This document shows, piece by piece, positions 44,113 through 53,104 of a stretch of DNA of 64,000 nt. The translations under genes and the position numbers were made by a program. The stretch's first letter is position 1. Every line of letters begins with the position of its first letter. The notes below the pieces were generated by a model. It did no database searches and had not been told where the DNA came from. It saw only the letters and a program-made list of their open reading frames with translations. Source of the DNA: Bradyrhizobium acaciae (GTDB taxonomy: Bacteria; Pseudomonadota; Alphaproteobacteria; Rhizobiales; Xanthobacteraceae); NCBI RefSeq assembly GCF_020889785.1, contig NZ_JACMYK010000001.1:62001-126000 (forward strand), in the 5' to 3' direction.

Positions 44113-44862
44113 TCATGCTTTCGGACTGGAACGCTTGCGCGCGCCCTTCTCCGCGTCGGAGAACGGCGTTCCGCCGCAGGCCAGGGTGAGCTTGGTGGCC
44201 GCGTCAGACAACGCCCCCTTGATCTGCTCTGCCCGCGCAGTCGTGAGACGGCTGACCGGCCCCGAGATCGCCAGCGCTCCGACCAGGGAATCACCGATGC
44301 CGAACACAGGCATAGCGAGCGCGGCGGCATGAGGATCCGTGACGCCGGAGGTGAACAGCGGCAATTCGTCGTCCGGCCCAGGCGGTCCCGACTCGTACCG
44401 GCGGAGCGTCTGTGCGATGGCAGATTTATCCATCGGACGGGTGTCGCCCGGCTGCACGGTCATCCGGATGCGGTTGGTGCTCTCCACCCGGAAAAGACAC
44501 AGCCTCTCTTCGCCGTTGCGGACATAGAAGGACGTCGTCTCGCCGGTCTTCGCGGCGAGCTGCTCGAGCGCCGGCATGACGTGATCGGAAAGGCGGAACG
44601 CCTGCTGATAGGCGGTGCCGAGGCGCAAGGTCTCTGCATCGAGCCGGTAAGAACCATCCGGCAAACGCGCGAGCAGCCGGTATTGTTGCAGCGACAAAGC
44701 GAGCCGCAGAATGGTGCTTTTGACAAGTCCGGTGCGCTCGGCCAACTCCGACAAGCTCAAGGCGCTGTCGCCTCGACGGAACGCCGTTAACACCGCCATA
44801 GCTCGTTCGGCCGCGGACACGCCCTTGAGTGTAGGCGGCTTCTTCTGGGTGTTCTTTGCCAT
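44113..44862 (-). CDS. IclR-family transcriptional regulator
   Basis: A 249-residue regulator. The winged helix-turn-helix covers about residues 15-75 (SAAERAMAVLTAFRRGD, then LSLSELAERTGLVKSTILRL and YRLDAETLRLG). The C-terminal effector domain follows, with TTSFYVRNGEERLCLFRVES and MPVFGIGDSLVGALAISGPVSRL. IclR proteins bind palindromes and respond to small carboxylates or lactones. It is in the same direction as the downstream amidohydrolase operon. Two TGAAAC-type palindromes nearby suggest it controls both units. Whether it represses or activates is unknown. Confidence 0.87.
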   Translation of the reverse strand: MAKNTQKKPPTLKGVSAAERAMAVLTAFRRGDSALSLSELAERTGLVKSTILRLALSLQQYRLLARLPDGSYRLDAETLRLGTAYQQAFRLSDHVMPALEQLAAKTGETTSFYVRNGEERLCLFRVESTNRIRMTVQPGDTRPMDKSAIAQTLRRYESGPPGPDDELPLFTSGVTDPHAAALAMPVFGIGDSLVGALAISGPVSRLTTARAEQIKGALSDAATKLTLACGGTPFSDAEKGARKRSSPKA

Positions 44863-46004
44863 CTCAAATCCTCATGTCTGCCTCTCCTACGTCATTCCCG
44901 CTCCAGTTAGAAGGGCGATGACCTTGCAGCACAGAGAGCCGAGGCGAATCCCCGGATTAAACGGCCGGCAAACGAAGGAGACTGCGTCAACGAGCGAAGA
45001 TCGTGACTTCGGCTCGCCACTGCTGAAAACATGCGGATCCGACCGAGGCGACCGGGGCCAACGGCTGCCGCCGAAAAAGCTAACATCCCAGACCCGCCCG
45101 CCCTTCGGTACGATCAAGTACGCTGCAATACTCCAGGAGTGAAAACACCATAGAATCCTTACCTCAATCGAGATAAGCCGCGCTCACGATCTCGGTCGGC
45201 GCCAGCGAGCAAGGCAAAGCGAACGGCCTGCGAAGCTACGCTAAACTACGAGATAGCCGCCGGTGGCACTACGCCCACTCAATCATTTCGAGCGATGCTT
45301 GGTCGTTGAATTACAAGCACAAATTTTAAGGCTAGACAGACAAACGCCGACGGTACAACCGCCGCAATTTTTCGGTTTTGAATTCACAGAATAAATTGCT
45401 CCTCACGAAGCGACGGCAATTCTGCCACCTATCGGAGTCAATCGACTGGATAGCGCGCCGACTGTGGTACCCACACGATTTTCCTCGGAGAGACCACCGA
45501 TATCCTACTGGCCCCGACACCAAGCTCCCCGTTGGTCCACTACGACCGGAGCCTGATCGATATGCAGCAGGTGGTTCCCCACTATCTGTGAGTACCAGTT
45601 GTTCGTGAGAACGTTCGAGCGATGTCCCATACGTTCTTCACCGCGAAATCCGTCCTCCGAACTCGCGCTGAAATGCTGCGCGGAGGTTGCTTGCGAACCC
45701 GGTCCAGCTTGAACTAAGGCGGCCTTCGGCGGCGACGGAGGAAGCGCGTCGTTCAACTTAGTCGAACTCATTGCGGCAACCGAAACGGGGTTGAAGGTAT
45801 TAAGCAGGCGCAGAGCTTCGATGCGGCGGGCCCTTGGCTCACCGGATTGACGAAACGTCGTCCGATCTGTTGCCTCGGGATTGTCGCCCGACTAAGCCCA
45901 GATCCGCGATTGTTCTATAACTTGAACTATTTTTGTGGTCTGCAAGCAGTCTGTCTGCTTTTTGTATTAGACCTGCAGGTGATCGGAGCTCGAGTTTTGA
46001 ACGC
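44863..46004. other. Gene-poor boundary region
   Basis: No gene is supported over more than 1.1 kb. The stretch is less GC-rich than its surroundings around 45.3-46.0 kb. It holds the first of two degenerate repeats (45097-45290). Confidence 0.45.
45097..45290 (-). repeat. Degenerate repeat, copy 1, with a guaA-like end
   Basis: Read on the minus strand it begins with codons for MIEWA and a stop at 45269-45271. It ends with GCAGCGTACTTGATCGTAC and a GC-rich GGGCGGGC. A second copy at 46005-46190 shares both ends while the middle has diverged. Confidence 0.5.
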
Positions 46005-46190
46005 CCAGCCCTTTTGTACGATCAAGCACGCTGCAGTACCCCGTCAGCCTAAACGCGCTGGCTTCCTGACCTTGGCCGGGATCAAGTCAAGCTCATGACT
46101 ACAGTGAGAGCTCAAACGCTGAAGGACAACACGACCAAGACTACGCTAGACTGCGCAATCGCAGCCGGCCGCACTACTCCCACTCGATCA
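46005..46190 (-). repeat. Degenerate repeat, copy 2
   Basis: Read on the minus strand it contains ATGATCGAGTGGGAGTAGTG near one end and GCAGCGTGCTTGATCGTAC near the other, matching copy 1 at 45097-45290. It overlaps the guaA-like remnant. Confidence 0.5.
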
Positions 46191-46254
46191 TTCGCGGCCG
46201 AAGGGAAGTTATGTCGTAAACTGAACGATTGACGCCCCTGACCTCATTGATGAT
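46174..46254 (-). pseudogene. Remnant of the 3' end of guaA (GMP synthase)
   Basis: The last 26 codons read IINEVRGVNRSVYDITS, then MIEWE and stop. This is the characteristic C-terminus of GMP synthase (family end: ...INRVVYD..SKPPGTIEWE). Upstream of it the frame has no GuaA similarity, so only about 80 bp are present. The 3' end of guaA is a known integration site for genomic islands, which would leave such a fragment as an attachment-site copy. The longer frame to 46674 is not a real gene. Confidence 0.65.
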
Positions 46255-46870
46255 GCCGGGCATTGGCGGCTGACAGGTGCATACTGGTCCCATAACGGTC
46301 CATTGTGTTTCAAAATCCTGCGCGGCCAGATGGTGTGCTTGTGGAAATAGCGAGCCGGCTAAACGCGCTGGTCGGCCGGGAACCCATCCAAATCGGGTGA
46401 AAGGAATGTGAGGAATCGTCTTAGCGGGTGGTCGACTCGAACCCCGACATCGTTGCTTGATCTTTCGCTTCACCCTGATCGGCAGAACACTTCGGCGTAG
46501 ACCAAACACCGAGCGCCGCCTACCATGAGCACGATCCGCCCTCAGGTCGTCTGTGACACTCGCTATCCTTGCGCCTGACTCACCAACGTCGAAATTTGTG
46601 CAGGGGGGCTCACTCACCCACGTCGATGCGCACTTACCCTCGATAGATTTTTCTTGACCTCCCGGTGCACACACCGTGCGTACGCCACTCTCTAAGCGCT
46701 GTGAAACTTGAACTCTAGCTCCAATCCGTCATGGGCAAGTTTGAGCCAGCTACAGACAAACAACGGCCATTCCAGCAAACTATTGGAAGCTTCGGCGCCT
46801 GTGTTCGGAGCGGTGTTTGGATCGCCTGCCCCGTGGGCCAATTGACGAACGCAACCGGAGCGGCGACCTG
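46255..46870. other. Gene-poor stretch beyond the guaA remnant
   Basis: The open minus-strand frame continuing to 46674 is low-quality. I see no other feature. Confidence 0.35.
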
Positions 46871-47518
46871 CTACTTGCAGCCGCGGCAAATCGTCAGCTT
46901 GCCCTTTAGTTTGTCATCTTCCCTGGGATCGACCGATTGCTGCCCAGAGACACGATCCGCTTCTTGACCGCGCTTGGACTGCTTTGCCGCGCGCGACCTG
47001 ACGGGTCGCGTCGTCCGGCTTGACGCGTCATTGTCGTCGACGATGCCGACGCTAAAGCCATCGTAATCGGTGGCCGGCTTGGCCCACGGCGGCAGCCTGT
47101 CGATCACCGGTGCTGACGAAACATCGTCGGGCGCCGACGGCGTGTCCTTGACAGTGGCAGATGGTGGGGCGGATGCCAGTGGCGGCACATCTTTAGCGGC
47201 TCGGGCTGGAACTGAGCCCTTGGCGGTCTCCGCCGGCGGCGGAACGTCATCCGTCGCTGGTGACGACCCAACATTGCTCTTTGCTGATGATGTCGGATGT
47301 TTGCCCGCCGCCCGCGGTGGCGACACGCTCGGTGCCGCCATCGGCGGCCAAACGCTGTTGGTGGGGGCGACGGCCGGAGGTGCCGCCCCCTGTTCACGAA
47401 ACGGCGGCGGCGGAGCGAGCGAAAGTGGTTGGGCCAGCGACGTCTGACATCTCGCGCTGTCGTGGAAAAAAACACCAGCGGCCAACAAGCCAAGGGCAAA
47501 TAGCGCAGCGTTTTTCAT
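46871..47518 (-). CDS. Exported Pro/Ala-rich protein
   Basis: A 215-residue protein read from the Met at 47518. A signal peptide (MKNAALFALGLLAAGVFFHD, cleavage near ARC) is followed by about 110 residues dominated by Pro, Ala, Ser and Thr, so largely disordered. The C-terminal part is charged (TTRPVRSRAAKQSKRGQEAD) and ends KLTICRGCK with two Cys. It has no recognisable domain. Low complexity makes open shadows on other frames. Confidence 0.5.
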   Translation of the reverse strand: MKNAALFALGLLAAGVFFHDSARCQTSLAQPLSLAPPPPFREQGAAPPAVAPTNSVWPPMAAPSVSPPRAAGKHPTSSAKSNVGSSPATDDVPPPAETAKGSVPARAAKDVPPLASAPPSATVKDTPSAPDDVSSAPVIDRLPPWAKPATDYDGFSVGIVDDNDASSRTTRPVRSRAAKQSKRGQEADRVSGQQSVDPREDDKLKGKLTICRGCK

Positions 47519-47961
47519 TGGCGTTCCACAAATCGCTTTGACTGAAAGGAATGGATCGCGTGACTTGGCCACGCTTCGGCAAAAATAGCCATGGCTGAGA
47601 TGGTGGTCAAAATTGACGGAAATGGGGTATCACCGGCGGAAACGAGCGCACTTCGGTCCGCCTGTGGTCTTTCGGCAACCCTCGTTATCAGCCCCTTGGG
47701 GTCGCTCGGAAGTCCATGCGGACCGATCGGATGTCCCTGTGGTCTCGCAGCCGTGACGATCAGCGCTTCCGGTGCGGAGCGCACTGATCTCCGGCGCAGA
47801 CATCGTCAAACCTTCGTATAGCTCCCTTCATCTATTTTCATAGCCTGGGCTTACGCTCGTACAATTGAGCGACCGCTGGGGATTCTTATGCTTGCGGCGA
47901 TCGTGGCCCGCAACTGCGAGGGCGCGCCTCCTCCCCGCGCCTTTCGAATTGCGAATGCCCC
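47519..47961. other. Intergenic stretch
   Basis: A plus-strand frame at 47591-47821 is Gly/Ser/Cys-rich, overlaps an equally weak minus-strand frame, and is not called. Confidence 0.35.
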
Positions 47962-48004
47962 TAAAGCGCGGTGAGATTGGGATCAATCATCGTCGCGCTT
48001 TAGC
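47962..48004. repeat. Rhizobial-type intergenic palindrome
   Basis: CTAAAGCGCG at 47962-47971 pairs with CGCGCTTTAG at 47995-48004. The following text (TTGAGCATGATTTCCGCG...) is of a kind I recall many times between genes in Bradyrhizobium. It is a dispersed repeat, not a gene. Confidence 0.65.
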
Positions 48005-48318
48005 TTCTTGCTTGAGCATGATTTCCGCGAAAACTAGAGGTCGAAATTCGTGGGCAGCATGACAACGTCGCGAATGGGTCATGCCGCGGTGGTCAGGCGC
48101 GCGCGCCATTTCGCTCAGCCGCAGTTTCGTGCCGGCCGGGCAAGTGATCGAGAAACATGCGGCGCATTCGGACGGCTATCTCGCCGAGGCGGACGCATCG
48201 CGCTCATATCCGCCCCGAACTGACGGGCTTCTCTTGGCGGGATTTCGATCGACTTGCGCTTCATCTTCTAAAGGCAGGCCCGTACGCCGCGGATTGCCAA
48301 TCAGCCGGAGGCGCACCT
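48005..48318. other. Intergenic stretch downstream of the first peptide gene
   Basis: Only shadow-like frames are present. A short HIRPELTGFSWRDFDRLALHL piece near 48200 may be a fragment of an unknown gene. Confidence 0.35.
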
Positions 48319-48522
48319 TTAGGTGGGGCAACCAGCATATTTTCCGGCGCTCCCCATCAGACCACAGGCGGGCGCAGTGATGGCGCCCGACTTCAGCCCG
48401 TCGTAGACGGCATTGCCGATAACACCGGCGAGAACGCCCAATCCAAACGCGACCAAAGCCGGGTTGCCACCTGAGACCTGCTCCAGGTGATCGAGGGACA
48501 ATTCGTGGTTGATGCTCGGCAT
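48319..48522 (-). CDS. Double-glycine leader peptide precursor A (bacteriocin-like)
   Basis: A 67-residue peptide precursor starting MPSINHELSLDHLEQVSGG with a GGAG site upstream. The leader has the conserved E-L-S..L..VSGG pattern cut by C39 peptidases after the second Gly (residue 19). The 48-residue core is Gly/Ala/Val-rich (NPALVAFGLGVLAGVIGNAV), like pore-forming class II bacteriocins, and has two Cys near its end (PACGLMGSAGKYAGCP) that could pair. A CRP-like palindrome lies 74 bp upstream. The export system is at 57-63 kb. Confidence 0.8.
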   Translation of the reverse strand: MPSINHELSLDHLEQVSGGNPALVAFGLGVLAGVIGNAVYDGLKSGAITAPACGLMGSAGKYAGCPT

Positions 48523-48595
48523 GTTGAATCTCCTTTGCTTTAAGTGATGGGGCATCCATCACTAGGGGATCATGCAACAAGCCGAGCCGCTGATC

Positions 48596-48611
48596 TGTGA
48601 CTGGGATCACG
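48596..48611. promoter_or_regulatory. CRP-like palindrome upstream of peptide gene A
   Basis: TGTGA-CTGGGA-TCACG matches the TGTGA-N6-TCACA consensus at nine of ten positions. It lies 74 nt before the start of the peptide gene. Confidence 0.65.
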
Positions 48612-48731
48612 CGCCGGTAGGTCGTTCGACCTTGAGCTGGGGCGCGTCCCGCCCCGCCAGGACAAAGCATTTGAGGCGGCCCCGGCGGCACAGTTTCCTT
48701 GGGAAATTAATCGGGCACGGTTGACCAGGTG

Positions 48732-48980
48732 TCATTCGAGCGGCAGAGAAAGCACCGAAGGCTTATTGCCCTGCTCGCAACCTGTTCGTCCCTTGGGCGG
48801 CAGAGTCGGAACCGAGGCAGCCGCGGCCAACTCAGTCTGACTCATGAATCGGGCCAGATTAGCGTCCGATGACTACTCCACGTAACGAACGGCCACAATG
48901 GCAACCGCCAATACGATGAGCATGCCGACAACTGAAATAGTGGCTGTTCGCGACCAGCTTTCGCCGCTGATTAATGGCAT
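48732..48980 (-). pseudogene. Decayed copy of the 21370 membrane protein gene
   Basis: Read from MPLISGESWSRTATIS it has the same membrane segment and ends SVPTLPPKGRTGCEQGNK and LSLPLE as the intact copy. A TAG stands where the intact gene has the Trp codon after the membrane segment (RYVE-stop-SSDANLARFMS). The DNA past the start also resembles the region beside 21612. Confidence 0.7.
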
Positions 48981-49127
48981 CGCGAATTCCTCCGACGCCG
49001 AAGTTGTTACCCCTTAGAGCAATTCGTCAGTTTCAAATGTGAACGACCTTACATTTCACGCGCACTTGATGATAAGGCAGAAGCAGCGGCCTGTGGTGGG
49101 CTCTGTCCTGCAAATGTGGAGGGTGAA

Positions 49128-49379
49128 ATGTGCTGCACTTCCGCCGCATCGACACTCCGGGCGATCTGGAGATTTGGATCGCAAGCAGCGATGATTATTC
49201 GTTCGTTATCAGAAACGAGAGCCGAGGTGGACCTAGCTTGCATGGAGAGCCGGTTTTTTTGCGTCATATCGCCCCGACTTTCTGAATATTGCCTGCGGCT
49301 CAAGGGCCCGGATCACCCTTCAGCAAATTCGCTGACGCCGAGCGGGCCTGTCCTTGGTCGCCTCATCATCAAGGGATAA
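49128..49379 (+). pseudogene. Decayed copy of the 17606 gene
   Basis: The DNA aligns with 17606-17860 from the GGAGGG site through a shared CTCATCATCAAGGG end, but indels break the frame. In other frames it still reads DLEIWIASSDDYSFVI and the final RLIIKG. The open frame of 88 residues is not the original protein. Confidence 0.7.
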
Positions 49380-49520
49380 CTACCGTGGTCCGAGCAAGGC
49401 GGAGCGAAGTCGTGGCGCGAAATGCGCCGCAGGGACCATGACTCCCAGCGGCGTTTTCCGTGGGCAGCGAGCACCGAGGCCGGATTTGGACACTGAACTC
49501 ATCGATGCAGGGTCACTGCC

Positions 49521-49700
49521 TTAGCCGGGTGGAAGGTAGCCGCCCGGCTTTAGCTCCTTCACCATCGCGAGATTCTTGTCGATAGCCGCCAGCAGCTTGT
49601 CGAACGCATTTGCAGGAACACTGACCGGGCTGGACGGCTTACCTCCCGAAACTGCTCCCAGCTCGTCGGCTGACAGTTCATGAATGCTCGTCATCTTCAT
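49521..49700 (-). CDS. Double-glycine leader peptide precursor B
   Basis: A 59-residue precursor starting MKMTSIHELSADELGAVSGG with a strong AGGAGG site. The leader ends at Gly20 and shares the HELS.(D/E)(E/L)L..VSGG pattern with precursor A. The 39-residue core (SVPANAFDKLLAAIDKNLAMV, then a Gly/Pro tail) has no Cys and forms an amphipathic helix. A perfect CRP-consensus palindrome lies 75 nt upstream. It is not near a modification enzyme. Confidence 0.8.
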   Translation of the reverse strand: MKMTSIHELSADELGAVSGGKPSSPVSVPANAFDKLLAAIDKNLAMVKELKPGGYLPPG

Positions 49701-49774
49701 CTGCTTTCCTCCTGTTGCCGGCGGCTGCATTGCCACCTGGTGCAGGATGGATACGAACTCCAAGCGACGGTTGC

Positions 49775-49790
49775 TGTGACGTGTGTCACA
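49775..49790. promoter_or_regulatory. CRP-like palindrome upstream of peptide gene B
   Basis: TGTGA-CGTGTG-TCACA is a perfect match to the CRP consensus half-sites and spacing. It lies 75 nt before the start of the gene. Confidence 0.7.
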
Positions 49791-49950
49791 CGCGTGAAAA
49801 ATCGACGCCGACAACTGGCGCTCATTGTGGGCAGCACGTCTACCGAACCAATGATCGAGCCTCGCTTGCCACAAGCCGTGCAGGTAAACCGCGGCTCGAG
49901 ATCGGACGGACGCATCTCGTCAGGCTCCGCATCTAACCTCGGTGAGATGG

Positions 49951-51105
49951 TCACGCTCGCTCCGCTATCGAGCCGACACCGCCTATCCATGTGTCGATGA
50001 CCTCAAAGTTCGGATTAAAGGCGACAAGATCAGCGCGGTATCCGCGCGCGATCCGTCCAAGCTCGGACTCAAGACCCAGAAATGTCGCGGGTGTCCGGGA
50101 AGCCATGATAAGGGCGTCGATAAGGGAGGTACCGACGAGCACAACGGCGTTGCGCACCGCCTCGATCATGGTGAGGTGAGCGCCAGCGAGCGTGCCATCC
50201 GGGCCGGTCAGGCGATTTTCGTGCAATGTAATCGGCCTTCCCTGCAGCAAGAATTTCCGATCGTCCGTACCCACCAATGGCATGGCATCAGTGACCAGCA
50301 TCAATCGATCGCGTCCCTTGCAGCGGAAGGCAACACGCAAACCAGCGCGGTCAACGTGAATGCCGTCGCAGATGATTCCTGCAAACAGCCGGTCATCTTC
50401 AAGCGCAACGCCCACCAAGCCCGGCTCCCGGGCGCTCAACTGCGACATGGCGTTGAAGAGATGGGTCACCCCCGAGATACCACGATCGACCGCTGGCCGG
50501 ATTTCGGCCGCGGCGGCGTCGCTGTGGCCGGCAGAGATACGCAATCCGGCGCCGATCAATGCGTCTATCATGGACGCGGGAACGCATTCCGGGGCCAGGG
50601 TCACAATGGAGCAGCCGCGGCCCCCGAAACTCGTGATGGCGGCGAGCTCGCGCTGATCAGGCACGCGTATCTCGGCTTCCGGATGAATGCCCTTGCGAGA
50701 TCTGTTGAGAGCCGGACCTTCCAGATGAAAGCCGAGTACGCCAGGAATTTCGAGGCACGCCTGAGCTACCAGCGCTAATTGCTCAATGACCTCGCTTCGA
50801 TCGGTGATGAGGGTTGGCAAGCAGCCCGTGGTCCCCGCCTTGCCGTGCGCCGCCACGATACGTCGAATGCCAGCTTCCGTTGGCTGGTCGTTGAGAAGAA
50901 CGCCCCCGCCTCCGTTCACCTGAATGTCGATGAATCCAGGTGCAAGAATCGCGTCTGCGGGAAGGTGGATTGAAGCGCGCGCTTTCTCGCCGAAGGTAAC
51001 GCTTTCAATCCGCCCCTGCGAGATCCTGACCAACCCCGGCCCGCGCATGTCGGCACCATCAAAGATGTGCTGTGCGGCAATCGAGAGAAAGACGGCTTGG
51101 CCCAT
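49951..51105 (-). CDS. nagA: N-acetylglucosamine-6-phosphate deacetylase
   Basis: A 384-residue amidohydrolase that removes the acetyl group from GlcNAc-6-phosphate. Motifs include APGFIDIQVNGGGG, LGFHLEGPALN with the metal Glu, RISAGHSDA, VTHLFNAMS with the metal His, GIICDGIHV and LVTDAMPLVG with the catalytic Asp. The start is placed at the Met before GQAVFLS; the frame open upstream is not coding-like. It diverges from the kinase-murQ-deaminase operon with a 120-bp gap that likely holds both promoters. It works with the SIS-domain deaminase in the same locus. Confidence 0.9.
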   Translation of the reverse strand: MGQAVFLSIAAQHIFDGADMRGPGLVRISQGRIESVTFGEKARASIHLPADAILAPGFIDIQVNGGGGVLLNDQPTEAGIRRIVAAHGKAGTTGCLPTLITDRSEVIEQLALVAQACLEIPGVLGFHLEGPALNRSRKGIHPEAEIRVPDQRELAAITSFGGRGCSIVTLAPECVPASMIDALIGAGLRISAGHSDAAAAEIRPAVDRGISGVTHLFNAMSQLSAREPGLVGVALEDDRLFAGIICDGIHVDRAGLRVAFRCKGRDRLMLVTDAMPLVGTDDRKFLLQGRPITLHENRLTGPDGTLAGAHLTMIEAVRNAVVLVGTSLIDALIMASRTPATFLGLESELGRIARGYRADLVAFNPNFEVIDTWIGGVGSIAERA

Positions 51106-51225
51106 CAGTGCTGATCCAAGAATGACAGTCACGGACTCGTGAAGCGCGCCCGGTACCGCACGGGACCTTATATGTACACGACCGGCCTCGGAGGACCCGG
51201 AGCTAAATACTCGCGTTAACGTTCC

Positions 51226-52146
51226 ATGGGAACAAAAGGTACCACGTATCTCGGCATTGATGGCGGTGGAACCCGTTGCCGCGCCCGGATCGAGGACGAA
51301 AACGGCAGGCGAAGCGAGTTCGGACCTGCCACGACGCGGATTGGCATCGAGAGGGCCTGGCGGTCGATCATGGACGCCACCGAACTGGCGGCCGCACAGT
51401 CCGGACTGACGCAGGAGGATTTCGCGTGGATGCACACCGGAATTGGGCTTGCCGGGATTGGTCGCCGGGGCGCAGATGCGGCGCTCAACAAGATCGCCCA
51501 TCCCTTTGCGTCCGCTGTCTTCATCAGCGACGGCCTCGCGGCCTGTCTCGGCGCCCATAGCGGCGCGGACGGAGCCATCGTGGTGACGGGCACAGGCTCG
51601 GTGGGTGTCGGCCTGATCGACGGGCGTGAAATCCGTCTCGCCGGTTACGGCTTTCCCGTGTCGGACGAAGGTAGCGGTGCCGACATCGGCCTGCAGGTTG
51701 TTCGACTGGCGCTGCGGGCTGCGGATCGCCGCGGCGAGCTGACCTCGTTGCTTTCAGAGGTGCTGGAAGCATTTGATCATGATCCCTATCAGGCCGTGGC
51801 CTGGTCTGAAGAAGCCAAAGCCACGGACTACGCTGCGTTCGCGCCGATCGTGGTGCGGCACGCCAACCTGGGCGATCCGGTCGGCCGCCGCATTGTCGAA
51901 CGTGCGGCCGATGCCATTGGCGATCTACTTGATCTGTTCCTGGCGAGAGGAATTGACCGGGTCGCACTGGTGGGCGGGCTCGCGAATGCCATTATGCCAT
52001 GGCTAACGCCTGATCTACGCGCCCGCCTGAGACGTCCTGACGGCGACGCAGTGGCCGGTGCGTTACTTATGGCGCGAGGGCGGCTGGACCTCCCCAAGAG
52101 AGAAACTGAAACTGACTATGAACAGGCTTCAAAGTTCCGCGTTTGA
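51226..52146 (+). CDS. BadF/BadG-family amino-sugar kinase (N-acetylglucosamine/glucosamine kinase-like)
   Basis: A 306-residue ASKHA-fold kinase. The phosphate motif is YLGIDGGGTRCRARI. It continues with HTGIGLAGIGR, VVTGTGSVGVGLIDG, SDEGSGADIG and a late ALVGGLA adenosine motif. Such proteins phosphorylate N-acetylglucosamine or glucosamine. Its 3' end overlaps murQ by 29 bp, so the two are translated as a unit. In context it supplies phosphorylated amino sugar for the MurQ/NagA/deaminase steps of cell-wall recycling. Confidence 0.85.
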   Translation: MGTKGTTYLGIDGGGTRCRARIEDENGRRSEFGPATTRIGIERAWRSIMDATELAAAQSGLTQEDFAWMHTGIGLAGIGRRGADAALNKIAHPFASAVFISDGLAACLGAHSGADGAIVVTGTGSVGVGLIDGREIRLAGYGFPVSDEGSGADIGLQVVRLALRAADRRGELTSLLSEVLEAFDHDPYQAVAWSEEAKATDYAAFAPIVVRHANLGDPVGRRIVERAADAIGDLLDLFLARGIDRVALVGGLANAIMPWLTPDLRARLRRPDGDAVAGALLMARGRLDLPKRETETDYEQASKFRV

Positions 52147-53101
52147 TGGCGCTTGGATCAACAATACGGCCACGGAAGAAGTCGATCTCCGATTTGCCGA
52201 CCTTGATGCATGGCCGCTGGCGTCAGCGATGGAAGCGATGTGGGAGGGCCAGCTTGCGGCAGTCTCCGCGATCGGCCATGCCCTTCCCGTGATCACGGCG
52301 GCGGCTGAAGCGGCCAAGATGGCGTTGGGCGATCGCGGTCGCATTGTATACGTCGGTGCCGGCACCTCAGGCCGGGTGGCGGTCCAAGACGGCGCCGAGC
52401 TGACGCCGACCTTCGCCTGGCCCAGCGAGCGCGTCCGCTTCGTCGTCGCCGGCGGTGACAGCGCATTCGTCACCAGCATCGAAGGCGCAGAGGACGACGT
52501 CGGTGATGCGGTCGCGCAAATCAATGCCGCGCGGCTGACGCCGCACGACGTGGTGATCGCCGTTGCTGCCAGCGGCACCACACCATTCACGGTGGCCGCG
52601 CTGCAGCAGGCAGGCTCTTTCGGCGCAGAGACGATCGGTATCGCCAATAACCCGGGCACCACCCTGCTGGCATCGGCAAAGTTTCCGATCTTGATCGAGA
52701 CCGGCCGCGAGCTGATCGCCGGCTCCACGCGGATGAAGGCTGGTACCGCTCAGAAGGTTGTGCTCAACCTGATCTCCTCAGGGATCATGCTGCGTCTTGG
52801 CCGGGTGTATCGCGGCATGATGGTGAACATGCCGCCGACAAATGCCAAGCTGAAGCGGCGCGCCGAGGCTATGGTGGCGCAAATCGCGCACTGTGATCCG
52901 GCGCACGCGGCACACTCGCTTGAGCAGGCCGAGGGAGACATCAAGACGGCAGTCCTTCTGGCGTTGGGTGTCGATAGGGCCGATGCGGAGACCGTTCTGA
53001 AGAAGTGCGACGGCAACCTTCGGCGTGTGTTTGTCGAGCTCGCCAAGACTCGTGACCGGTACCAAGCGAGCGGCGGAGCGCAGGCGAGGCGGAGCGATTG
53101 A
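52118..53101 (+). CDS. murQ: N-acetylmuramic acid 6-phosphate etherase
   Basis: A 327-residue SIS-domain lyase that removes D-lactate from MurNAc-6-phosphate to give GlcNAc-6-phosphate. Diagnostic parts are YVGAGTSGRVAVQDGAEL, VIAVAASGTTPFTVAAL, GIANNPGT and ELIAGSTRMKAGTAQK, followed by the C-terminal UBA-like helical domain (AHAAHSLEQAEGDIKTAVLL). The start overlaps the kinase gene by 29 bp, and the SIS deaminase gene follows 3 bp after its stop. Product GlcNAc-6-P is the substrate of the divergent NagA. Confidence 0.92.
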   Translation: MNRLQSSAFDGAWINNTATEEVDLRFADLDAWPLASAMEAMWEGQLAAVSAIGHALPVITAAAEAAKMALGDRGRIVYVGAGTSGRVAVQDGAELTPTFAWPSERVRFVVAGGDSAFVTSIEGAEDDVGDAVAQINAARLTPHDVVIAVAASGTTPFTVAALQQAGSFGAETIGIANNPGTTLLASAKFPILIETGRELIAGSTRMKAGTAQKVVLNLISSGIMLRLGRVYRGMMVNMPPTNAKLKRRAEAMVAQIAHCDPAHAAHSLEQAEGDIKTAVLLALGVDRADAETVLKKCDGNLRRVFVELAKTRDRYQASGGAQARRSD

Positions 53102-53104
53102 GCC

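Noticed and set aside
46174..46674. A 166-residue minus-strand frame
   Set aside because: Only its last 26 codons resemble a protein (GuaA end). The rest has no coding character.
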